Below, in pieces: positions 9,163 through 14,718 of a stretch of 15,914 nucleotides of DNA. Within the stretch, counting starts at the first letter, position 1. Each line of letters begins with the position of its first letter. Source of the stretch: an uncultured Saprospiraceae bacterium. GTDB lineage: Bacteria > Bacteroidota > Bacteroidia > Chitinophagales > Saprospiraceae. The stretch lies in the NCBI GenBank assembly GCA_937952155.1, contig CALFYH010000004.1:1-15914 (forward strand). The letters run 5' to 3'. The position numbers and the translations under genes are program-made. The notes beneath the pieces are model-generated. The model saw only the letters and a list, made by a program, of their open reading frames with translations. It was not told the origin of the DNA and did not search any database.

Positions 9163-10069
9163 AGTAGTCTTTTGTTTCATATTTATACTAGGATTGACAT
9201 TTTTATATGGCCAAAACATATATGTAATTCATATTGAAGGGCAGGTTAGTCTTCTCTTAGGTGATGAGAAAAAATCAGGAAATTTGGTACATGGACCTAT
9301 AAGTGAAAATTCAATTATCATTCTAGATAAAAATGAAAGAGTCAAACTCATTAGATCAAAAAACGAGATTTGTGACCTTAAAATCCCTGGAAAATATAAA
9401 GTTAATCAATTGCCATATCAAAACACAGGTAACAACTCTATTTTGGGTAGATTTTGCGAATATTTTCATTCTTTCTTTACCAATCACTCATCTCCAGAAG
9501 CCAAGTCAGCGTATAAAAGCAGTATTTCGGCCATTTCTCGTGGAAATATGGCGATACCCAAATTGGATTTTCCATTACAAGGCGACTTGGCTTTAGACGC
9601 AGGGCCAATAACTTTTATGTGGAGCCATACTTGCGATACCTGCACCTATGCGCTTAAAATTTATAATTTTAATACAAAAAAACTAATCTACGAGCAATCA
9701 TCTAAGCAGACGGAAATAACAATTTCAAATCCTGAAACCCAATTTATTGATGAAGTGAAGTACTATTGGAAGGTAGAAGTAGTTGGATTTGACTTAGAAT
9801 ATTTGGTCAATACATTTAATGTAGCACCCAAAGGGCAATTTGATAAAAATATTTTTGACATCGACTATCGACTAGGGATAGAAGATTTTGAATGGGTAGG
9901 CACTACACCAAAATGCATCTATATCATGAGTGAATTGGCCGCACTCCACAAACCAAATTTTGCTATACAGTACGGCAGATCGACACAAATTCGACATCCT
10001 GACAATATAGAAATCAAAGGCATCACAGAAAATTTTTTATACAGCAACTTGCTGAATAATGGTGAATGA
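9143..10069 (+). CDS. Exported protein with possible FecR-like and Ig/Fn3-like domains
   Basis: This 308-residue protein begins with a clear signal peptide (VVFCFIFILGLTFLYGQ, cleavage near 23-25). Residues about 26-90 form a beta-rich stretch (HIEGQVSLLLGDEK, then alternating Val/Leu strands to IPGKYKV) that resembles a FecR-type domain. Residues about 140-226 carry an Ig/Fn3-like pattern: LDFPLQG, then ITFMWSH, YALKIYN, YYWKVEV. A Cys-x-x-Cys pair sits at C164 and C167 (CDTC). The rest, 230-308, is unrecognised. I start at the ATG at 9143, not at the upstream in-frame ATG at 9020, because this puts the signal peptide first. The gene overlaps the end of the CHASE2 gene by 20 bp, so it is the third member of the operon. 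It could be a periplasmic sensor or binding partner for the CHASE2 or caspase proteins. The domain names are tentative. Confidence 0.85.
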   Translation: MKSTLIKVVFCFIFILGLTFLYGQNIYVIHIEGQVSLLLGDEKKSGNLVHGPISENSIIILDKNERVKLIRSKNEICDLKIPGKYKVNQLPYQNTGNNSILGRFCEYFHSFFTNHSSPEAKSAYKSSISAISRGNMAIPKLDFPLQGDLALDAGPITFMWSHTCDTCTYALKIYNFNTKKLIYEQSSKQTEITISNPETQFIDEVKYYWKVEVVGFDLEYLVNTFNVAPKGQFDKNIFDIDYRLGIEDFEWVGTTPKCIYIMSELAALHKPNFAIQYGRSTQIRHPDNIEIKGITENFLYSNLLNNGE

Positions 10070-10084
10070 AGAAAAGATTTTATA

Positions 10085-10105
10085 ATTAACCATCTAATGA
10101 TTAAT
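10085..10105. terminator. Weak AT-rich hairpin between convergent genes
   Basis: ATTAA-c-CAT and ATG-a-TTAAT can pair as an 8-bp stem with one mismatch and a 3-base loop. It sits in the 48 bp between the converging ends of the exported-protein gene and cutC. It could serve as a weak terminator, but the stem is nearly all A-T and no long T run follows in either direction. Confidence 0.25.
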
Positions 10106-10117
10106 AAAAAACCACGC

Positions 10118-10741
10118 TCATACTATCTTGCGCCCATGAAAGTAGTTTAGCTTCAATTTTTTCGACAAAGATGACAAGTTATCTTTTGTAATTTTACCTG
10201 CTGCGATCACTTGAAGACAATCACCTGCTTGTTTCTGCATTGCATTGAGCGTTTGTACACCAGATGCTGCATCTTTAGCACCACCAGAGGACAGTATAAA
10301 TTTTACATTATTTACATTTTTGAGTTTTTCTACTTCTGTGAGTATATCAGTACATAGATCTATCGCTTTATGAATAGTAACTGGAATAGGGTAGGCGGCC
10401 TTACAAATCTGATATATAGAGGCCATATCTAAGCCGATACTTCCAATGTCGCTCCGACACAATGCACCAAAGACAAACCCATCAATTCTATAAGACTTTA
10501 AACGTTGGATTTCTCTGACCATGTCTTGGATTTCTTCATGTGTATAGAAAAAATCACCAGCTCTGCTACGGATCATGACCTTACATGGAATTTTGATGGT
10601 AGATATAATTTTAATCAATTCGTTTTCATCTGGAGTGAGTCCATCAGCAGTCAGATCACTACATATTTCTACCTGGTGCGCTCCATTATTAACTGCAAAT
10701 ACTGCTTCATCTAAATTTTCAACACAAGACTCAATTATCAA
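10118..10741 (-). CDS. cutC: CutC family protein, short form
   Basis: The 207-residue protein matches the CutC TIM-barrel family in order: ESCVENLDEA (4-13), GAHQVEICSDL (20-30) with DGLTP (33-37), MIRSRAGDFFYTHEE (56-70), DGFVFGAL (87-94), VTIHKAID (121-128), ILSSGGA (149-155) and a final FHGR (201-204). The family has been linked to copper homeostasis in E. coli, although its real activity is unclear. Several positions drift from the usual motifs: HKAID for HRAFD, and MIRSRAGDF for MIRPRGGDF. It ends right after the HG motif, about 35-40 residues earlier than typical CutC, and no continuation is visible in the other downstream frames. The only usual start codon in frame is TTG at 10741; a TAA lies 12 bp further upstream. 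A terminator-like hairpin precedes it, so read-through may control expression. Confidence 0.85.
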   Translation of the reverse strand: MIIESCVENLDEAVFAVNNGAHQVEICSDLTADGLTPDENELIKIISTIKIPCKVMIRSRAGDFFYTHEEIQDMVREIQRLKSYRIDGFVFGALCRSDIGSIGLDMASIYQICKAAYPIPVTIHKAIDLCTDILTEVEKLKNVNNVKFILSSGGAKDAASGVQTLNAMQKQAGDCLQVIAAGKITKDNLSSLSKKLKLNYFHGRKIV

Positions 10742-10770
10742 AATATTGGCATTTTAAATAACGATGGGCA

Positions 10771-10803
10771 AAAAAAATGAGGTAATACTGAAGCATTACC
10801 TCA
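10771..10803 (-). terminator. Strong rho-independent terminator upstream of cutC
   Basis: Read leftward, TGAGGTAAT (10803-10795) pairs perfectly over 9 bp with ATTACCTCA (10786-10778), with an 8-base loop, and is followed at once by seven T (10777-10771). In the + direction there is no T run, so it acts only on leftward transcripts. It lies 30-62 bp upstream of the cutC start, where no leftward gene precedes it. Confidence 0.75.
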
Positions 10804-10845
10804 ACCCTAACCAAATGAAACCAAATTGTTTTACTTATTGTAAAA
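10771..10845 (-). ncRNA. Candidate ~75-nt small RNA or cutC leader
   Basis: A good promoter lies just to the right (10882-10852) and predicts a start near 10845. From there the transcript begins with a hairpin (TTTTAC / GTAAAA, 6 bp, 5-base loop, 10845-10829). A U-rich unpaired segment with TTTGGTT twice (spacing 10 bases, 10825-10809) follows, and then the terminator hairpin with its U7 tail. Hairpin, unpaired linker and terminator is the usual layout of a bacterial base-pairing RNA. No known RNA family is recognised. The alternative is an attenuator whose read-through reaches cutC, since no other cutC promoter is visible. Confidence 0.5.
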
Positions 10846-10851
10846 GCTACA

Positions 10852-10882
10852 CAAAGGTAATATGAAAAAAATTATTTATCAA
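10852..10882 (-). promoter_or_regulatory. Candidate Bacteroidota promoter for the small RNA / cutC leader
   Basis: Read leftward, TTG at 10882-10880 and TACCTTTG at 10859-10852 are separated by 20 bp. This is a full match to the -33 core and to the -7 consensus TAnnTTTG at ideal spacing. It points straight into the hairpin-terminator unit at 10845-10771. Confidence 0.6.
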
Positions 10883-11253
10883 GTATTTTATGAAAATTCT
10901 TCAAATAAATATTAAATATATGGTTATTTTAAAATTATTTACTAACAAATTGTACGAATATGCCAAATAAATGCGCAGTTGTAATCCTGTGTGAATAAAA
11001 CAAAATTTATCAAAACTTCTTTCACACGTAAATATATTTTCCTTCTAATGTAATACCGTAAAAATAAATTGGGAATAATGTGGATTTTACAGTTTTGGTT
11101 ATATGTGATTCATTATATTACGATACAGATGGTATATTTTTTGGGATTTTACAGCAAATATGTTTGGATTTTTTAAAAATTGCTCCTAAAACATCTCTTT
11201 GATAGGTTTATATTTACAAAAGATTGAATCAAATTGCGCCTTTTATGACCATG
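10860..11253. other. AT-rich divergent intergenic region without supported gene
   Basis: This is most of the 581-bp gap between cutC and the M28 peptidase gene. No open frame with family features or tRNA-like cloverleaf is apparent. It holds an imperfect long-range pairing (GTGTGAA near 10990 and TTCACAC near 11020, with a loop of more than 20 bases) and a short direct repeat listed separately. Confidence 0.5.
11082..11154 (+). repeat. Direct repeat GGATTTTACAG, two copies
   Basis: The 11-base word occurs at 11082-11092 and 11144-11154, 62 bp apart, about 120 bp upstream of the M28 promoter. Each copy is preceded by T/G bases. The distance is close to six helical turns, so paired operator sites are possible; chance in AT-rich DNA is also possible. 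Confidence 0.3.
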
Positions 11254-11285
11254 TTTGCCATAGTCAATATTTTTCCTTAGCTTTG
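11254..11285 (+). promoter_or_regulatory. Candidate promoter of the M28 peptidase - hpt - thioesterase operon
   Basis: TTTG at 11254-11257 and TAGCTTTG at 11278-11285 are separated by exactly 20 bp, matching the Bacteroidota -33/-7 pattern. Transcription would start near 11292, leaving a leader of about 30 nt before the ATG at 11323. Confidence 0.6.
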
Positions 11286-11322
11286 TTACTTCATTTTCAT
11301 TCTTTCCAATTTTGAGATCCAA

Positions 11323-12711
11323 ATGCCATTAAAATATCTTATTAGTTTTTTCTTGAGTATTTTAATTTTTAGCAATATACTTCGTGCACAGGATGACGAT
11401 GCTTATATGGTAAAAAATATACATAATGAGGCATTATCAAACGGAAAAGCTTATGATTGGCTTCATGGTCTATGTAAGAAACACGGTGGACGGATCGCAG
11501 GCTCAAAAGCGTACCTTGGTGCTGCAAATTTTACAAAAGGTGAACTCGAAAAAATAGCCGGTGTTAATGCTTATCTTCAGGAATGTGAAGCAAACTATTG
11601 GCAACGTGGCAAACATGATGAAGTATCTGTCCTTTTCAAAAATGGCAAAAAAAGGAAGCTTAACACCTTAACTCTTGGTAATTCTGTGGCCACACCTAAA
11701 TCAGGTATAACTGCCGAAGTCATAGAAGTAAATAGTCTCGATGAAGTAGAAAAATTGGGCAAAGAAAAGATCAACGGCAAAATAGTTTTGTTCAACAGAC
11801 CAATGGATCCAACACAGATCCGAACTTTCTCTGCTTATGGCGGCGCAGTGGATCAGCGTGTCTATGGTCCATCAAAAGCAGGAGAATATGGTGCTGTAGC
11901 TGCATTAGTAAGATCTATGACTACTCGACAGGATGATGTACCTCATACTGGAGTTACTGTTTATAAGGATAGCTTAGTGCGCATTCCAGGCATTGGTATA
12001 AGTACAAATGATGCAGATTATTTAAGCCAAGCACTTAAAAGCGGTCAAGTAAAAGTATCAGTAATATCAGGTGGCAAGATGATGGGTAAACGATCAGCTC
12101 CGACAGTTATCGGTGAGATTCGGGGATCAGATTTTCCTGATGAGATCATACTTATTGGTGGGCATCTAGATAGTTGGGATGTAGGTGAAGGTGCTCATGA
12201 TGACGGTGCAGGATGCGTACAGGCGATGGAAGTATTGCGTATCTTCGAATCTTTGCAATACAAACCTAAAAGAACCATAAGATGTGTACTATTCTCAAAT
12301 GAAGAAAATGGACTAGCTGGTGGAAAAACCTACGCTGCAGAATCAAACGCCAAAGGTGAGTTTCATCTCGCAGCTATTGAATCAGATGCAGGTGGTTTTT
12401 CTCCGAGAGGATTTAGTTTTGAAGCTGATACGTCGGTATTTAAGACCTATTACAAAAACGTAAACAAGTGGCTTCCTATCTTGGAGAGCTATGGATTGCA
12501 TTTCGAGACTGGAGGATCAGGAGCCGATATCGGTCCGCTCAAATTTCAAAAGGGTTTGCTCATAGGATTGAGACCAGATTCACAGCGGTATTTTGATTTT
12601 CATCATACGGCTACAGATACATTCGAAAATGTAAATAAAAGAGAATTGGAATTGGGTGCAGCCGCTATGGCAAGCCTTGTTTTTTTTATTGATAAATACG
12701 GTATAAAGTGA
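11323..12711 (+). CDS. Exported M28 family zinc carboxypeptidase (CPQ/PGCP-like)
   Basis: A signal peptide (ISFFLSILIFSNILRAQ, cleavage near 23) opens the 462-residue protein. A PA-like insert lies at about 130-250 (GKIVLFNRP at 152-160, then the IPGIGIS segment at 221-227). The M28 metallopeptidase core begins near 260. Probable ligands for the two zinc ions are H281 (GGHLDSWD), D293 in HDDGAG as the bridging Asp, E328, D355 (ESDAGG) and H427 or H428 (FDFHHTATD); E327 in SNEENG is the likely general base. All key residues are present, so it should be active. The order PA insert plus peptidase and the motifs are closest to plasma glutamate carboxypeptidase (carboxypeptidase Q), which removes amino acids from dipeptides. 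It therefore probably acts in periplasmic peptide use. It is the first gene of a compact operon. The exact substrate is unknown. Confidence 0.92.
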   Translation: MPLKYLISFFLSILIFSNILRAQDDDAYMVKNIHNEALSNGKAYDWLHGLCKKHGGRIAGSKAYLGAANFTKGELEKIAGVNAYLQECEANYWQRGKHDEVSVLFKNGKKRKLNTLTLGNSVATPKSGITAEVIEVNSLDEVEKLGKEKINGKIVLFNRPMDPTQIRTFSAYGGAVDQRVYGPSKAGEYGAVAALVRSMTTRQDDVPHTGVTVYKDSLVRIPGIGISTNDADYLSQALKSGQVKVSVISGGKMMGKRSAPTVIGEIRGSDFPDEIILIGGHLDSWDVGEGAHDDGAGCVQAMEVLRIFESLQYKPKRTIRCVLFSNEENGLAGGKTYAAESNAKGEFHLAAIESDAGGFSPRGFSFEADTSVFKTYYKNVNKWLPILESYGLHFETGGSGADIGPLKFQKGLLIGLRPDSQRYFDFHHTATDTFENVNKRELELGAAAMASLVFFIDKYGIK

Positions 12712-12713
12712 GC

Positions 12714-13265
12714 ATGAAATCTGAAAAGGATATAGTACAAATTGGTGACCTTTCTTTTAAAAAATATGTACCCGCGAGTGATATAGAGAGAAAAGTGCAG
12801 GAAATAGCAGATGCCATCAGGGAGGATTTTCATGAAAAATATCCTATGTTTCTGGTTGTAATGAATGGTGCTTTTATATTTGCTGCAGACCTAATCAGAA
12901 AGCTTGATTTTCCATGCGAATTGAATTTTGTGCGTATAAAATCTTATCATGGGACAGAAAGTACTGGTAAGATAGATATCTATATGCCGCCCAATATTGA
13001 ACTTAAAGACAGACATCTCATCATCGTAGAAGATATCATTGATACTGGCAATACTATGGCTGCATTTATACCCGAACTTCAAAATTATAATCCTGCATCT
13101 ATCCGTCTCACGTCTATTTTGGTCAAACCAGAAGCGCATAGACATGACATCATCACAGATTATCCAGGCTTCATTATTCCTAATAAATTTGTCGTAGGAT
13201 ATGGCTTGGATTATGATGGAATGGGTAGGAATTTAAAAGACTTGTATCAACTGCATCAACCATGA
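12714..13265 (+). CDS. hpt: Hypoxanthine phosphoribosyltransferase
   Basis: This cytoplasmic purine salvage enzyme joins hypoxanthine (or guanine) to PRPP to give IMP (or GMP). Length is 183 residues, normal for the family. Seen motifs are LVVMNGAFIF (47-56), the flexible-loop motif SYHGT (77-81), the PRPP-binding signature VEDIIDTGNTM (105-115, with E106, D107, T111, G112, T114), LVKPE (136-140) and the base-pocket segment VGYGLDYDGMGRN near 161-173. I prefer the ATG at 12714, which starts 2 bp after the TGA of the peptidase gene. A GTG at 12708 overlapping that stop would add two residues. The 3' end overlaps the thioesterase start by 4 bp, so the genes are translated as one unit. Confidence 0.95.
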   Translation: MKSEKDIVQIGDLSFKKYVPASDIERKVQEIADAIREDFHEKYPMFLVVMNGAFIFAADLIRKLDFPCELNFVRIKSYHGTESTGKIDIYMPPNIELKDRHLIIVEDIIDTGNTMAAFIPELQNYNPASIRLTSILVKPEAHRHDIITDYPGFIIPNKFVVGYGLDYDGMGRNLKDLYQLHQP

Positions 13266-13687
13266 CATCTGACGAAAAAGCCTTGAAAATCGTACATCAA
13301 TTAATGATGGGCAATGATGCATTCTCAAAATGGATGGGCTTAGAAATCACCCATGTTGCACTTGGAACTTGTACTGTAGAAGCAAAAATTACGGATAGCA
13401 TGTTGAATGGTTTTGAAATCTGTCATGGTGGCATTACTTTTTCTATTGCAGACAGTGCTTTTGCTTTTGCAAGCAATACACACGGCATTCAAGCAGTATC
13501 TATAGAAACATCTATTTCACATACCAAACCAGTAAGAGCGGGAGATGTCATCACAGCTATAGCTACTGAAAAAAATCTAAGCAAAAAACTCGGAATCTAT
13601 GATGTTGTGCTGACCAATCAGAAAAATGAAACAGTGGCTTTGTTTAAAGGAACTGTTTTCAGGACGGACAAGTTTTGGGATGTATAA
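13262..13687 (+). CDS. PaaI-type hotdog-fold acyl-CoA thioesterase
   Basis: The 141-residue protein has the hotdog fold signature of the PaaI subgroup. The central motif is NGFEICHGGITFSIADSAFA (49-68), with H55-G56-G57 in the loop and D64 at the catalytic aspartate position. A second strand motif, SIETSISHTKPVRAGD (80-95), follows. Members hydrolyse acyl- or phenylacetyl-CoA thioesters in the cytoplasm. PaaI itself works with the phenylacetate pathway, but no paa gene is nearby, so the true substrate is open. Its ATG overlaps the stop of hpt (ATGA). It ends 4 bp before the end of the converging DUF486 gene, with no terminator between. Confidence 0.92.
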   Translation: MTSDEKALKIVHQLMMGNDAFSKWMGLEITHVALGTCTVEAKITDSMLNGFEICHGGITFSIADSAFAFASNTHGIQAVSIETSISHTKPVRAGDVITAIATEKNLSKKLGIYDVVLTNQKNETVALFKGTVFRTDKFWDV

Positions 13688-13691
13688 CAAG

Positions 13692-14060
13692 CTATTTCTT
13701 AAAAATGAAATATACAGCAAGAACCAAAAAGACAAAACCAATCAGATGATTGGTCCTAAATGTCTCGGTCTTGAATGCGATAATCGTAAATCCTGTGAAA
13801 ACAACCAAGGTAATCACTTCTTGCAATACTTTTAGTTGCCAAAGATTGAAAGGTCCACCATTTCCTGTAAATCCCATTTTATTGGCTGGAACTTGAAAAC
13901 AATATTCAAAAAATGCAATGCCCCAACTTATTACAATAATCGAAAAAAGACCCAATTTGGATGTCCATTTCCATTCCGAAAATTTGAGATGCCCGTACCA
14001 AGCCAAGGTCATGAATACATTGGAAATGATCAGCAATCCTATCGTATAAAAAGATTTCAT
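13692..14060 (-). CDS. DUF486 family small membrane protein (DMT-like)
   Basis: The 122-residue protein has four hydrophobic helices: about 5-21, 36-52, 78-97 and 103-120. Family motifs are easily seen: ISNVFMTLAWYGHLK (12-26), SWGIAFFEYCFQVPANKMG (45-63) and QLKVLQEVITLVVF (75-88). DUF486 proteins are related to drug/metabolite transporters of the small multidrug type, but no substrate is established. It is the last gene of the leftward polA run, 13 bp after the glycosylase gene. Inner-membrane location follows from the helices. Confidence 0.9.
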   Translation of the reverse strand: MKSFYTIGLLIISNVFMTLAWYGHLKFSEWKWTSKLGLFSIIVISWGIAFFEYCFQVPANKMGFTGNGGPFNLWQLKVLQEVITLVVFTGFTIIAFKTETFRTNHLIGFVFLVLAVYFIFKK

Positions 14061-14073
14061 TTTGGTATAGAAT

Positions 14074-14688
14074 TTAAAATTTCAAGTCTTTTGAAGCCCA
14101 AAGATATCGACAAGCATAAGATCTATATGGTCTCCATTGTTCGGCTATTTGGGTGAGATCATGGACTTGCTGTTTTTTTTCTGAAGTAATATTATAAAGT
14201 GAAATCATGCAATTGCGAATGATAAGATCATCTAGTGGTAACACATCGGGTCGATGTAGCGAAAACATCAAAATCATTTCTACCGTCCATTTGCCGACAC
14301 CTTTTATTTTGGTAAGTTCATCTATGATTTCATCATCTGAATAGTTGTCCCAATTTCTATTATACAAGTTATTTGCATCAAAATGATCTACTACATTGCG
14401 AATGTATGCCGACTTTTGGCCTGATAAACCTACTGCTCTCAACTGTGCATCAGATTGTTTTTTTATTTGATCTGGTGTAGGTATTTTGTTTTCAAAAAGT
14501 GCCAAAAACCGATCATAGATCGTTGCTGCAGCTTTTGTACTCAATTGTTGTGATACTATAGACCGAAGCAGATCATCAAATAGTTGGAGCGACGCTTTAT
14601 GTATAGTAAGGGTACACTTGTCGATGATAGGAGAAAGAATTTTGTCTTTGTGCAAATGCAACAAAATGGACTCACTTACTGACTGCAT
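14074..14688 (-). CDS. DNA-3-methyladenine glycosylase II, AlkA/Mag-like (HhH-GPD)
   Basis: This 204-residue base-excision repair enzyme belongs to the helix-hairpin-helix GPD superfamily. Motifs include LLRSIVSQQLSTKAA (40-54), the hairpin LTKIKGVGKWTVEMILMFSL (125-144), and the catalytic loop VLPLDDLIIRN (149-159), where D154 aligns with the catalytic Asp of AlkA. It lacks the N-terminal beta domain of E. coli AlkA, as do the yeast Mag and other short bacterial forms. It removes alkylated purines such as 3-methyladenine from DNA. The polA gene lies 30 bp upstream in the same direction, so repair synthesis and base removal may be made together. There are no Cys ligands for an Fe-S cluster, which argues against an endonuclease III role. 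Confidence 0.93.
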   Translation of the reverse strand: MQSVSESILLHLHKDKILSPIIDKCTLTIHKASLQLFDDLLRSIVSQQLSTKAAATIYDRFLALFENKIPTPDQIKKQSDAQLRAVGLSGQKSAYIRNVVDHFDANNLYNRNWDNYSDDEIIDELTKIKGVGKWTVEMILMFSLHRPDVLPLDDLIIRNCMISLYNITSEKKQQVHDLTQIAEQWRPYRSYACRYLWASKDLKF

Positions 14689-14718
14689 ACGCCTTATTTT
14701 ATATGTTTGTAAAAAAGA

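Noticed and set aside
1..10069. Known antiphage system (caspase-linked CBASS, type III CRISPR or CHAT-based defence)
   Set aside because: No nucleotide cyclase, Cas gene, CRISPR repeat, gasdermin or NTPase partner is present, and the proteases carry export signals.
10085..10105. Strong bidirectional terminator between the caspase operon and cutC
   Set aside because: The stem is nearly all A-T with a mismatch and no T run; kept only as a low-confidence feature.
10986..11026. Hairpin GTGTGAA / TTCACAC in the intergenic gap
   Set aside because: Seven base pairs around a loop of more than 20 bases in AT-rich DNA is not convincing as an RNA or operator.
13688..13691. Terminator between the converging thioesterase and DUF486 genes
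   Set aside because: Only 4 bp separate the stop codons and I saw no hairpin with T run there; transcripts probably overlap.
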